Assembly (NCBI RefSeq): GCF_001591345.1
Contig: NZ_BCUS01000055.1
Span: 1 to 39,528, forward strand
From: Variovorax boronicumulans NBRC 103145
GTDB lineage: Bacteria > Pseudomonadota > Gammaproteobacteria > Burkholderiales > Burkholderiaceae_C
Direction: 5' to 3'
DNA: 39,528 nucleotides
Part shown: in pieces, positions 1 through 9,450 of the stretch
How the letters are laid out: each line of letters opens with the position of its first letter
Position numbering within the stretch: the stretch's first letter is position 1
Program-made: the position numbers and the translations under genes
Notes under the pieces: model-generated
What the model was told of the DNA's origin: nothing
What the model saw: only the letters and a program-made list of their open reading frames with translations
Database searches by the model: none

Positions 1-127
1 CGGTCCACAGGCCGACGCGGCGCGGCCGGCGGCCCAGGCGGGTCGCCAGCGCGTCGCGCCAGTCGTCGGGCGGCGGATGCGCCACGACGTGCGCGACGGT
101 GCGCCAGGGGGTTGCGACGTGGCTCAT
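1..127 (-). CDS. 5' end of an unidentified gene of the resorcinol cluster, possibly a second ketosynthase-like protein (partial)
   Basis: An open frame starts with ATG at 127 and runs off the left edge, giving about 42 residues. Its start overlaps the TGA of the upstream ketosynthase by four bases (ATGA), so it is almost surely translationally coupled and the next gene of the operon. The visible part has a Pro-rich patch, a DDW motif and an Arg-rich stretch ending in GLW. I do not recognise a diagnostic motif. In related pigment and resorcinol clusters the gene after a FabF-like ketosynthase is often another ketosynthase-like or chain-length-factor protein, so that is a guess from context only. 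Confidence 0.6.
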   Translation of the reverse strand, partial: MSHVATPWRTVAHVVAHPPPDDWRDALATRLGRRPRRVGLWT

Positions 128-1197
128 GCGGCGTTGCAATCCTTGAGCACCAGCGACGCATGCCCGCCGCCGAAGCCCACCACGTTGAGCAGGATGTGAC
201 GCAGCCGCGCCGGCGGCCCGTCGCTGAGCGCGATGCCGAGCGTCTCGTCGAGCGCATAGCCGACCGACGGCCAGGCGCCGCCTTCGATGCAGCCGACCAG
301 CAGGGCCAGCTCCGCCGCCCCGGCCGCGCCGAGCGTGTGGCCGATCGCCGACTTGAGCGACACCAGCGGCGGCAGCGGGTCGAACACCTGCCGCAGCGCC
401 TCGACCTCGATCGCGTCGTTGACCGGGCTGCCGGCGGCTTGCACCTTGATGAGGTCGATGTCCGCGGGCTGCAGGCCGCTGCGCGCCAGCGTGTCGCGGC
501 ACATCGCGCGCACCGCGCTCGCCTCGGTGCCCGAGGGGTTGCGGCCGTCGACCACGTTGGCGCCGCCCAGCAGCGCCCAACGCGCGGGTTGCGACCCGAG
601 CCGCAGCGCCGCTACCGCTTCGCCGAGCACCAGCCCCTGGCGCCCCGCGCCGAAGGGCCGTGCGCTGTCGGGCGCCAGCAGTTGCATCGCGCCGAAGCCG
701 GCCACGGTGAAGCGGTTGTCGAGTTCGGCGCCGATCACCAGTGCCTCGCGGGCCTCGCCTGCCCGCACCATGTCTGCGGCCGCCAGCATCGCGTTGAGCG
801 CCGAGGTGCAGGCGGTCGAGACGGTGAAGACCGGGCCCTGCCAGTCGAGCGCGGCGGCGGCGATGTCGGCGAAATCCTGCAGGTCGCCGCTGAGCCGCGC
901 GTCGTGCTGTGCGTGTTCCATGGCCCCGATGTCGAGCGACGAAGAGGCCACGAACAGCGGCCCCTCCCGGTCCAGCCCGTCGCCGGTCTGCGCGACCACG
1001 CGGCGCACCGTGTGCTGCACGCGCTGCGCCCAGTCACCGGGCGGCACCGCCAGCGTGTAGACCGGCCACTGCAGGCCTTCGGCCACCGTCACCGGCGTGG
1101 GCGGCACGCCACCGCGCCGCAATGCCGCGAGCGCCGACGGCACATCGTCGCCGAGCACGCAGGCCAGGCCCATGCCGGCCAGGTACACCGGACTCAT
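124..1197 (-). CDS. FabF-like beta-ketoacyl-ACP synthase, short, with first active-site His replaced by Gln
   Basis: A 357-residue thiolase-fold ketosynthase, shorter than the usual ~410 of FabF. The nucleophile motif STACTSA puts Cys at residue 130. The Lys/second-His motif KSAIGHTLGAAG gives Lys282 and His287, with the FabF spacing of five. At the first catalytic His, where the family has an HGTGT-type motif followed by a D, this protein reads VQAAGSPVND, so Gln253 stands in for His. The family elongates acyl chains on ACP by decarboxylative condensation. With a Cys-Gln-His set it may have altered decarboxylation, act as a partner subunit or use a different substrate. The start overlaps the ACP stop (ATGA), so the two are coupled and the ACP in front is the likely partner. 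Confidence 0.9.
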   Translation of the reverse strand: MSPVYLAGMGLACVLGDDVPSALAALRRGGVPPTPVTVAEGLQWPVYTLAVPPGDWAQRVQHTVRRVVAQTGDGLDREGPLFVASSSLDIGAMEHAQHDARLSGDLQDFADIAAAALDWQGPVFTVSTACTSALNAMLAAADMVRAGEAREALVIGAELDNRFTVAGFGAMQLLAPDSARPFGAGRQGLVLGEAVAALRLGSQPARWALLGGANVVDGRNPSGTEASAVRAMCRDTLARSGLQPADIDLIKVQAAGSPVNDAIEVEALRQVFDPLPPLVSLKSAIGHTLGAAGAAELALLVGCIEGGAWPSVGYALDETLGIALSDGPPARLRHILLNVVGFGGGHASLVLKDCNAA

Positions 1198-1472
1198 GCC
1201 TTGCCCGCTTGCGCCAGGTGTTCCGCCAGGTGCGCGATGGAGGTCATGGCGCGGCGCGTGTCCTTGCTGTCGGGCATGCGCAGGCCGAAGTGCTGCTGGA
1301 TCGCCATCGACACCTGCAGCGCGTCGAGCGAGTCGAGGTCCAGCCGCGCCTCGGGGCCGAACAGCGGCTCGTCGTCACCGAGGCCGCCGGGCGGCGCGTC
1401 TTTTTCGACAGCCTCGAGCACGAGGGCCTTGAGGCGGGCGATGAATTCAGGAGAAGAAACGGTGCTCGTCAC
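1194..1472 (-). CDS. Acyl carrier protein
   Basis: A 92-residue ACP. The phosphopantetheine site is Ser48 in the motif LDLDSLDALQ, followed by the expected amphipathic helix (VSMAIQQHFGL). A short N-terminal extension precedes the first helix. It starts with GTG at 1472, overlapping the TGA of the ABC permease (GTGA), and its own stop overlaps the ketosynthase start (ATGA). It likely carries the growing or finished acyl chain for the cluster's ketosynthases, and possibly serves as donor for the BtrH-like acyltransferase upstream. The dedicated ACP indicates acyl chains kept apart from primary fatty-acid synthesis; that reading is inference. Confidence 0.92.
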   Translation of the reverse strand: MTSTVSSPEFIARLKALVLEAVEKDAPPGGLGDDEPLFGPEARLDLDSLDALQVSMAIQQHFGLRMPDSKDTRRAMTSIAHLAEHLAQAGKA

Positions 1473-2626
1473 GGTGCGCGCCTGCGAAACAGAAAGACAG
1501 CCACGAAAAACATGAGGGCCGCGAACGCCACCAGCCGGCCGACCTGCGGCAGCACCTCGGCCACGCCGCCGCCGCGCAGCAGCACGGTGAGCAACGCTTC
1601 GAGCCCCCAGTTCATGGGAGAGATTTCGACCATGCGCTGCATGAAGCCCGGCATGACGAACTTGGGCACCATGATGCCGCCCGCCGCCGCCATCAGCACA
1701 TTCACCATCGGCCCGAGCGTGGCGGCCTGCGCATGGCTCTTCACGAGGCAGGCCACCGCCAGCGACAGGCTCACCGCCGCCAGGCTCACGGCCGCCAGCG
1801 ACAGCAGCAGGCCGCCCCAGTGGATGCCCGCGAGCGAGAGCGCGTCGCCGCCGATCAGCGGCATGAACCAGATGCCCGCCGCCAGCATCAGCAGCGCCTG
1901 CAGCGCGTTCACGCCGAGGTAGGGCAAGGCCTTGGAGGCCAGCAGCATCGAACGCGACACGCCCAGGCTCTGCAGCCGGCCGAGCGCGCCCGAGCCGCGC
2001 TCCTGCACGAACAGGCTGGACAGCGAGGCGACCACGAAGAACATGCCGAACACCAGCCAGGCCGGCACGTTCTGCTGCACCGACGTGGGCCGCGGGCCGG
2101 CGGTGGCGAAGCGCTCGGCCTGCACCATCGCCTGGATGGACGCGTCAGGCGCGGGGCTGGCCGTGCCGGGCACCGCCAGCGCGAGTCGCGCCTTGAGTTC
2201 GCCCGAGGCGCCGATCAGCTCGGCGCGCAGCGCGTTGAACAGGTTGGCGTCGATGCCGGGCTCGGCGAGCAGGCGGATGTGGGCACGCGTGGAGAGCGCG
2301 GCCGATTCCAGTTCTTCCGACAGGCCCGGCTCCAGCACGATCACGTACTTGAGCGTGCCGCTGCGCAGCCGCGCCTGCCAGTCGGCGCCCAGCGGCTGCG
2401 GCGCGCCGTGGCTGCGCTGCCAGATCTGCAGCAGCCATCTGGCGGGCGTGCCGCTGTCGCGCGCATCGACCGCGTAGCTCAGTTCGGCCAGCGGCGGGCG
2501 GTAGATGTCCTTCAGCGTGAGCGACATCAGCACGATGAACACCATCGGCATCACGAACAGCACGGCCAGCCCGTGCATGTCGCGCACGAGGGCCAGCAGT
2601 TCCTTCTTGATGAGCGCGAAGAGCAT
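1469..2626 (-). CDS. ABC-2 type exporter permease
   Basis: A 385-residue permease of the ABC2_membrane_3 type. One transmembrane helix lies near residues 18-38. A large extracytoplasmic domain follows, to about residue 190. A block of hydrophobic segments then fills the C-terminal half (for example around LVFGMFFVVASLSSLF and near the C-terminus). The motif QERGSGALGRLQSLGVSR after the second helix is typical of the cytoplasmic coupling loop of ABC-2 exporters. It begins ten bases after the ATPase stop and overlaps the ACP start. Together with the ATPase it should form an exporter moving the lipid product or an intermediate to the periplasmic side. The cargo is inferred from context. Confidence 0.9.
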   Translation of the reverse strand: MLFALIKKELLALVRDMHGLAVLFVMPMVFIVLMSLTLKDIYRPPLAELSYAVDARDSGTPARWLLQIWQRSHGAPQPLGADWQARLRSGTLKYVIVLEPGLSEELESAALSTRAHIRLLAEPGIDANLFNALRAELIGASGELKARLALAVPGTASPAPDASIQAMVQAERFATAGPRPTSVQQNVPAWLVFGMFFVVASLSSLFVQERGSGALGRLQSLGVSRSMLLASKALPYLGVNALQALLMLAAGIWFMPLIGGDALSLAGIHWGGLLLSLAAVSLAAVSLSLAVACLVKSHAQAATLGPMVNVLMAAAGGIMVPKFVMPGFMQRMVEISPMNWGLEALLTVLLRGGGVAEVLPQVGRLVAFAALMFFVAVFLFRRRAP

Positions 2627-2635
2627 GGCGTTCGG

Positions 2636-3544
2636 TCAGTCGCGCAGCGAACGGTGCGTGAGCGCCATGAACAGCTGCTCGAGGTCGTGCCGGCCGAACT
2701 CGGCCTGGCGCACCTCGATGCCTTCGGCTTCGAGCGCGGCCAGCACGGGGCCGGGACCGGTGCCTGCGTTCAGGTGGATGCGCCAGTGCGCCGCGCCCTG
2801 CTCCACCGTGCCGAAACGCGAGAGCCTCTGCGCGTCGAGCCCGTCGGCGGCCAGGGTCAGCAGCATCGCGCTTTGCGACAGCAGCGCGTCGAGCGGACCT
2901 TCGCGCAGCACGCGGCCCTGGTCGAGGATGGCCACGCGGTCGGCGATGGCCTCGATCTCTTCCATGTAGTGCGAGGCGTAGATCACCGCCGCGCCGGCCT
3001 GCGCCAGGCTCTTGATCGCATCGAGGATGAAGGCGCGCGACTGCGGATCGACGCCCACCGTCGGCTCGTCGAACAGCATCAGCTCGGGTTCGGGCAGCAA
3101 GGCGATCGCGAGGTTGAGCCGACGCTTCAAGCCGCCCGAGAGCCGCTCGGCGCGCACGCCCGCGAACTGTTCGAGCTGCGCGAACTGCGTGCAGGTGTCG
3201 ATGCGCGCCTTCTTGCGCGCCCCCGAAAGTTTGCCGGCCGCGGCGAAGCAGGCCAGGTTCTCGGCCACGGTGAGCATCGGATAGAAGGCCTGGTCCTGCG
3301 GCGCCACGGCGATGCGCGTGGGCGCCTTCGCGCGCACCTGCTGCAGCGGCTGGCCGTCAATGCGGATGTCGCCCGACTGCACCGCGAGCGCGCCCGACAG
3401 GTGCGAGATCAGCGTGGTCTTGCCGGCGCCGTTCGGGCCCAGCAAACCCAGCACGCAACCGCGCGGCACGGCGAGCGACACGTCGGCCAGCGCGGCCTTG
3501 TCAGCGTGCGGGTAGCGGTAGCCGAGCTGATGAAGCTCCAGCAT
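2636..3544 (-). CDS. ABC exporter ATP-binding protein
   Basis: A 302-residue ABC ATPase. It has Walker A GPNGAGKTT, signature RLSGGLKRR, Walker B LMLFDEPTVGVD and the switch His in YASHYMEE, so it looks fully active. The frame stays open upstream to 3643, but that extension is encoded by a GC-rich palindromic repeat and reads as low-complexity Pro/Gly/Arg. I therefore place the start at the ATG at 3544, directly before the normal family start LELHQLGYRY. The C-terminal 90 residues form the accessory domain common to drug and lipid exporters. It pairs with the downstream permease. Confidence 0.93.
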   Translation of the reverse strand: MLELHQLGYRYPHADKAALADVSLAVPRGCVLGLLGPNGAGKTTLISHLSGALAVQSGDIRIDGQPLQQVRAKAPTRIAVAPQDQAFYPMLTVAENLACFAAAGKLSGARKKARIDTCTQFAQLEQFAGVRAERLSGGLKRRLNLAIALLPEPELMLFDEPTVGVDPQSRAFILDAIKSLAQAGAAVIYASHYMEEIEAIADRVAILDQGRVLREGPLDALLSQSAMLLTLAADGLDAQRLSRFGTVEQGAAHWRIHLNAGTGPGPVLAALEAEGIEVRQAEFGRHDLEQLFMALTHRSLRD

Positions 3545-3545
3545 C

Positions 3546-3634
3546 GGCCCACCGCCGGGCCGCCCCAAGGCGGGCCGAGCCTCCCCCTCGGGGGGTGGCG
3601 AAGCACACGCAGTGGCAAGCCGGGGGGCTCCCAT
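3546..3634 (-). repeat. REP-like GC-rich palindromic intergenic repeat
   Basis: The gap between the BtrH-like gene and the ABC ATPase is filled by imperfect palindromes. One arm is GGGCCGCC-CCAA-GGCGGGCC. The next is CCCCC-TCG-GGGGG, followed by a stretch containing CACACGCAGTGG and ending in a G-run and CTCCC. I recognise this composition from the dispersed intergenic repeats of Comamonadaceae genomes. No other copy was seen in this window. In RNA it would fold into strong hairpins and could dampen read-through or stabilise one side of the operon mRNA. The orientation given follows the operon and is arbitrary. Confidence 0.7.
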
Positions 3635-3635
3635 C

Positions 3636-4616
3636 TCAGGCAACAGCGGCCTTGAGGTCGCGGAAGAAGGTTTCCTCTTGCTGCGCCTGCTCGCGCAGCT
3701 TGCCCGCCAGCGCCACCGGATCGACCGGCTCGCGGCCCTTCACCATGCGCGCTGCCTTGAGCGCGAACGCGCGCCAGCCGTCGCCGATGGCGATCAGGCG
3801 TTCGGACATCTGCGTGAGCTGCGGCTTGTCGAGCAGCTGCGCGGCCTCCTGCAGGAAGCCCGCGTAGATGAAGCGAAAGCCCGCCCCGCCCGTGCCGATT
3901 TCTTCCTGCATGCGCACCAGGTGGCCGATGAAGTCGACGCTGCGCGGATCGCTGGGCGACAGCTTCTGCATGCGCTTGGCCAGCGTGCGCATGCCGCGCA
4001 CGCCGACGATGGGAATGGGCGCGAGCATGTTGCGCACGGTCTTGCGGATGGCCTGGGTCACCGAGGCGGCGTCGACCGCCTTGCGCTCGATGGCCTGCGG
4101 GTAGTACATGAGGCCCTTGGGCGCCAGCACGCCCTTGGCGAAGCGCGCGCGCGACAGGTCTTCGCTCGCGCAGCGCACGGGCTCCTCGAACACGGGGTCG
4201 CTGATCAGGTAGTCGTCGCCGTCCTTGCCGTAGACCAGCAGGTTGTGCGCGTTGAAGTGAAAGCGCATGTTCGGCGGAAAGTACGGCAGCCAGTAGACCG
4301 AGGTCTGCAGGCCCACGAGCTGGCCGTCGGCCAGCAGCGCGTCCAGCCGCTGCTGCCCGGCCTGCGGGCTGCGGAAGGTCTCGAAACGAAAGCGCGCGGC
4401 CATCGGTGCCAGCAAGCCCTTGATGATGGCCTTGGGCGGCATGCGGTACGAGATGAGCGGCAGGCCCGACAGCTTGATGAACGGCAGGTAGGCGAACGAC
4501 AGCGCCGACGACAACCCCAGCGCCATCGCCTCGCTCATCGGCGCGCCGTGGTGGCGCATGAGGCTGGAGATGACGCCGCTTTCGCAGTGCGCCGCCTGTT
4601 GGTGTTGGAAGTTCAC
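3636..4616 (-). CDS. BtrH N-terminal-domain protein, putative ACP-dependent acyltransferase
   Basis: A 326-residue protein. BtrH of butirosin synthesis is a Cys-dependent acyltransferase with a C39-peptidase-like fold that moves an acyl group from an ACP to an acceptor. Here the N-terminal motif HQQAAHCESG places Cys11 at the expected spot. His124 in FHFNAHNLLVYG and Asp140 in YLISDP can complete a Cys-His-Asp triad. I chose GTG at 4616 because the domain begins right there and GTG overlaps the preceding stop (GTGA). The longer in-frame start at 4730 would add a Pro/Ala-rich tail read from the upstream gene. With a dedicated ACP in the operon, transfer of an ACP-bound acyl group onto the resorcinol or another acceptor is the best guess. 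Confidence 0.85.
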   Translation of the reverse strand: MNFQHQQAAHCESGVISSLMRHHGAPMSEAMALGLSSALSFAYLPFIKLSGLPLISYRMPPKAIIKGLLAPMAARFRFETFRSPQAGQQRLDALLADGQLVGLQTSVYWLPYFPPNMRFHFNAHNLLVYGKDGDDYLISDPVFEEPVRCASEDLSRARFAKGVLAPKGLMYYPQAIERKAVDAASVTQAIRKTVRNMLAPIPIVGVRGMRTLAKRMQKLSPSDPRSVDFIGHLVRMQEEIGTGGAGFRFIYAGFLQEAAQLLDKPQLTQMSERLIAIGDGWRAFALKAARMVKGREPVDPVALAGKLREQAQQEETFFRDLKAAVA

Positions 4617-5008
4617 GGCAGGCCTTGCAGGGTGGAAACGGGCAGCCCCAGCGCCTGGCCGTAGCGGGCGAGCTGGGCCGGCGACAGCGCGGCGAAATGG
4701 CGCGGCTGCAGGTGGCGGCGCACGCGCCATTGCCAGAAGCCGCTGGTCTGCGAGAGCAGCGCCACGTCCATGCGGCGCTCGTACATCCAGTACTCGAGCG
4801 GCGAGGCCAGCCCGGCCTTCACGCGCGCCTTGGCCTCCTGCGCCTGTTCGACCAGCACGTCGACCGCGTGGCTGGTGACGATCTCTTCCGCCTCCCAGCC
4901 CTTCGAGGTGGTGGTGACGACGCGGCCCTGCGCGTCGCGGGCGTACATCAGCTTGGAATGGCCGGCGAGGGTCGCGTTGCCCTCTTGGGGCACGGCATCG
5001 AGGTCCAT
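4613..5008 (-). CDS. Conserved-looking small protein of unknown function
   Basis: A 131-residue protein that I do not recognise. It is mixed alpha in look, has no signal peptide or membrane segment, and ends in a Leu/Pro/Gln-rich tail. The middle has a charged helix (VEQAQEAKARVKAG) followed by aromatic residues (EYWMYERRMD, GFWQWRVRRH). It starts two bases after the darB stop and its stop overlaps the BtrH-like GTG start, so it belongs to the operon. The tight coupling suggests a partner or accessory of the condensing enzyme or the acyltransferase; that is inference. Confidence 0.8.
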   Translation of the reverse strand: MDLDAVPQEGNATLAGHSKLMYARDAQGRVVTTTSKGWEAEEIVTSHAVDVLVEQAQEAKARVKAGLASPLEYWMYERRMDVALLSQTSGFWQWRVRRHLQPRHFAALSPAQLARYGQALGLPVSTLQGLP

Positions 5009-5010
5009 GG

Positions 5011-6147
5011 CTACACCGCCTCCAGGTAGATGAAGCCGCTCGAGAAGCGGCCGCTTTCCGGGACGAACATCAGGAGCTTCTGGCCCGGCTTGATACGCCC
5101 CGAGCGGAACAGCTCGTCGAGCATGATGTACGGCGAGGCCGAGCCCGTGTTGCCCTTGGTCGCGAGGTTGCTGAACCAGCGCTCACGCGGAATCGGCAGG
5201 CCCAGCGCGGCCAGGCTTGCGGCCACGGGCTCGACGAAATAGTGCGACGACAGGTGTGGCAGGAACCAGTCGATGTCGTCGGTCTTGAGCCCGCGCCGTT
5301 CGATGATGGCGGCCAGCGGCTCGGCCAGCGTGGCGCGCACGATGTTGTCGTTGAGCAGGCGCACGTCCTGCTTGACGGCGAAGGTCGAGTCGCGCTGCCA
5401 GTCGGCCGGCGAGGTGCGGGCCCAGCCGTCGAGGCCGCCCTGCTCGTTCTTGTCGGCGCCGGCGTACATGCACACCGGCAGCTCGTGCGCCGCCGACGAC
5501 AGCTCGATCCACTCGACGCGCAGCGACAGCGGCCCGCGCGGCTCGCGCTCCAGCAGCACCGCGCCGGCGCCGTCGGACAGCATCCAGCGCAGGAAGTCTT
5601 TCTCGAAGGCGATCTCGGGGCGCGCTTCGAGCGCTTCGAGCTTGTGCTCGAGCTCGGCTTCGAAGTTGATGCCGCGCATCACGGCCGAGGCCAGCTCGGA
5701 GCCCGTGGCGACCGCACGCCGCGCATCGCCTGCACGCACCGACAGCCACGCATGCTTGAGCGCCGCCGCGCCGGCCAGGCAGATGCCGGCGCAGGCCACC
5801 ACCTCGAGCCGGGGCCAGCCCAGTTCGCCGTGCACCATCACCGCGTGGTTGGGCATGAGCTGGTCGGGCAGCGAGGTGCCGGTGGCCAGGCAGTCGACCG
5901 GGCCGATGTCGTCGCCCAGCGCGCGGATAGCCGCGGCGGTGAGCTGTGCGTTGGTCATGGCCAGCTGGCCGGTGGCGCGGTCGATGGCGTAGTGGCGCGA
6001 CTGGATGCCGTTGCTGCGCAGGATGAGGCGTCGCGCACGCGACACCTTGCCGCCGATGCGGCCCAACACTTCTTCGATGTCTTCGTTGCTGACCGGAGAA
6101 AAAGGCAGGAAGGCAGCGGTGCGGGTCAGGAAAACATCAGTCGTCAT
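5011..6147 (-). CDS. darB: DarB-type beta-ketoacyl-ACP synthase III
   Basis: A 378-residue FabH-fold ketosynthase with an intact Cys-His-Asn triad: Cys119 in VVACAGICLAG, His298 in FLPHLSSH and Asn333 in KGNTGSAS. DarB enzymes join two acyl chains, a beta-ketoacyl thioester and an alpha,beta-unsaturated acyl thioester, and cyclise them to a 2,5-dialkylcyclohexane-1,3-dione. The assignment as DarB rather than fatty-acid FabH rests on the DarA homologue directly in front, whose stop it overlaps by eleven bases, and on the unusual sequence around the active sites. Substrate chain lengths cannot be read from the sequence. Confidence 0.85.
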   Translation of the reverse strand: MTTDVFLTRTAAFLPFSPVSNEDIEEVLGRIGGKVSRARRLILRSNGIQSRHYAIDRATGQLAMTNAQLTAAAIRALGDDIGPVDCLATGTSLPDQLMPNHAVMVHGELGWPRLEVVACAGICLAGAAALKHAWLSVRAGDARRAVATGSELASAVMRGINFEAELEHKLEALEARPEIAFEKDFLRWMLSDGAGAVLLEREPRGPLSLRVEWIELSSAAHELPVCMYAGADKNEQGGLDGWARTSPADWQRDSTFAVKQDVRLLNDNIVRATLAEPLAAIIERRGLKTDDIDWFLPHLSSHYFVEPVAASLAALGLPIPRERWFSNLATKGNTGSASPYIMLDELFRSGRIKPGQKLLMFVPESGRFSSGFIYLEAV

Positions 6148-7141
6148 AGAGAGGGAGCCGGTCCGTGGCAGAGCCCGACGGGCGCTCGAATTGAGCCGTC
6201 ATTTTAGTCAGCCACCCTCGGAACAACGGCCGCAGCAGGGCCTGCAGCGTCAGGCTCACCGGCACGACGGTGACGATCAGTGCCAGCAGAAACAGCACGT
6301 ACAGCAAGAGCAGCGGCTTGCGCACCGCCGCGCCCGGCCCGCCGGCCGCCATGATCAGCTTGCCCCAGAGGTAGAAGCTGCGCGTGCCGGCCTTCTCGCT
6401 GATGAGCAACCGCGCCTGGGCGCGCACCGCGCCCAGCCCGGCCAGCAAGGGCGCATCGCCCTGCTCGCGGCCTGCGTGCAATGCGTCGCGCAGGGCCCGG
6501 CCGAAGCGGCCGCAGCCGCGGATCTGTTCCTCGCTCAGGCCCGCGTCGGGCATGCCCCAGAAGCCGCGCTTGCGGCCCCAGATGAGCCAGGCCGGCGTGG
6601 TGAAGAAGGTGGCGAGCGTGGGGCCCGGGTCGGTGAGCACCACGTTGTCGATCAGGCGCGCGCCGGTGGCGGCGAGCAGGCCCTTGAGCTTTTCGTGGGC
6701 CAGCAGCCACATGTTGCGGCAGGCAATGACCGTGACCACGGGTTTTCCCTTGAGCAGCCGCGCCGCCACGGGGTGCTGTAGGAAGGCCACGACCGGCTGC
6801 GCGGGGGCCAGGAACCAGACCTGGTACGGCAGGATGACGAGGTCGAAGTCTTCATCGCCCGTGAGCGTCAGCGGCGCCAGCGGGCCCGGCTTCAGGTGGG
6901 CCGACTCGGGGAACGCGTCGAAGAAGGTCAGGAACGGCCAGGGAAAGGGAAAACGCTGCAGCGGCCGCAGCGTCTCCACACGCAGTTCGACGCCCGGGTC
7001 GGCGCGCAGCGGCGCAGCGATCTGCCCGGCCACGCGGTCGAGTTGCCCGGTCTGCGAGTACTGGATCAGCAGGACGCGTTTGACACGCGCGCTCGGGGTG
7101 GCAGGAGGGCTGGCGGTGGGGCTGGAAGAACTTGGATTCAC
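6137..7141 (-). CDS. darA: DarA-type dialkylresorcinol aromatase (condensing-enzyme family)
   Basis: A 334-residue protein recognised as the DarA family. The N-terminus after a Ser/Pro-rich leader is flavodoxin-like: a beta strand VKRVLLIQYS followed by a phosphate-binding-type loop SQTGQ at residues 29-33. A hydrophobic stretch at about residues 275-305 is probably membrane-associated. In the known pathway DarA oxidises the cyclohexanedione made by DarB to the aromatic dialkylresorcinol. The start is a GTG at 7141; no better start precedes the first strand. It is the first gene of the operon. The 168 bases in front hold the glpV terminator and no promoter I can name. Confidence 0.83.
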   Translation of the reverse strand: MNPSSSSPTASPPATPSARVKRVLLIQYSQTGQLDRVAGQIAAPLRADPGVELRVETLRPLQRFPFPWPFLTFFDAFPESAHLKPGPLAPLTLTGDEDFDLVILPYQVWFLAPAQPVVAFLQHPVAARLLKGKPVVTVIACRNMWLLAHEKLKGLLAATGARLIDNVVLTDPGPTLATFFTTPAWLIWGRKRGFWGMPDAGLSEEQIRGCGRFGRALRDALHAGREQGDAPLLAGLGAVRAQARLLISEKAGTRSFYLWGKLIMAAGGPGAAVRKPLLLLYVLFLLALIVTVVPVSLTLQALLRPLFRGWLTKMTAQFERPSGSATDRLPLYDD

Positions 7142-7248
7142 TGGCGGGCCGTGGCGGGGGCCGTCGAATGTAAGCGAACCTTTTCAAAGGTGCATCTGCC
7201 ATAGGTCATGGCGTCGCGTGAATCCGACGAACCAGGGCGCCAGAAAGC

Positions 7249-7281
7249 GAAAAAGGGCCGCACCTCGCGGCGCGGCCCTTG
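7249..7281 (-). terminator. Rho-independent terminator of the glycerol importer operon
   Basis: On the minus strand, 29 bases after the glpV stop, a perfect nine-base stem (AAGGGCCGC at 7280-7272 and GCGGCCCTT at 7261-7253) with a ten-base loop runs into TTTTC. It separates the glp operon from the resorcinol operon on the same strand, so the latter needs its own promoter between this hairpin and 7141. Confidence 0.85.
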
Positions 7282-7309
7282 TTTGCAATTGCTGCTGGCG
7301 AAGCGCCGG

Positions 7310-9040
<1,731 letters not shown>

Positions 9041-9060
9041 GAATGTGTCTCCTCGGTTGT

Positions 9061-9096
9061 GCTTCCCCGGTTTTTTCATCGCGGCTCCGGGGAGGC
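9061..9096 (-). other. Intergenic stem-loop between glpU and glpV
   Basis: The ten-base arms 9061-9070 and 9087-9096 pair with one G-U wobble (core CCCCGG/CCGGGG) around a 16-base loop containing an A6 run on the minus strand. It lies inside the operon, just before the binding-protein gene, with no T-tract. A role in mRNA processing or 3'/5' end protection to raise glpV relative to the membrane genes is plausible but inferred. Confidence 0.5.
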
Positions 9097-9129
9097 GGAG
9101 AGCCGGACGCGTTGACGAAATCGGTGGGC

Positions 9130-9438
9130 CTAGCCTTTGCGCATCACGAGCGCGAGCACGAACATCGACAGCACGAAGCCGATCCAGATCGAGGGCTCGG
9201 CCTCCAGGCTCAGCCACTCCTGCACCTTGCCGGCCAGGCCGACGAAGATCAGGTTGACGTAGGCCGCGGACAAGAGGCCGATGAAGAGCCGATCGCCGCG
9301 CGTGGTGGCAATGGGCAGCCAGCCGCGCCGCATCGTGGTGGGCGACTTGAATTCCCACACGGTCATGCCGACCAGCATGAGCGCGATGCAGCTGAAGAAA
9401 ACGGCCACCGGGGTGGTCCAGACCATCCAGTCGAACAT
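9130..9438 (-). CDS. glpU: DUF2160 small membrane protein of the glycerol importer
   Basis: A 102-residue integral membrane protein with three hydrophobic segments (about residues 7-28, 52-70 and 82-99). It matches the DUF2160 protein that sits between glpQ and glpV in glycerol ABC operons. Its role is not settled; a subunit or assembly factor of the GlpPQ channel is the usual suggestion. The start codon is preceded by TAAGGAG, in which TAA is the stop of glpQ, so termination of glpQ and initiation here are directly linked. Confidence 0.88.
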   Translation of the reverse strand: MFDWMVWTTPVAVFFSCIALMLVGMTVWEFKSPTTMRRGWLPIATTRGDRLFIGLLSAAYVNLIFVGLAGKVQEWLSLEAEPSIWIGFVLSMFVLALVMRKG

Positions 9439-9450
9439 CTCTCGGTCTCC

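Noticed and set aside
3545..3643. N-terminal extension of the ABC ATPase
   Set aside because: Encoded by the palindromic repeat; family start is at 3544.
1733..3655. A 640-codon plus-strand frame opposite the ABC exporter genes
   Set aside because: His/Arg/Gln-rich antisense shadow of two genes with complete ABC motifs.
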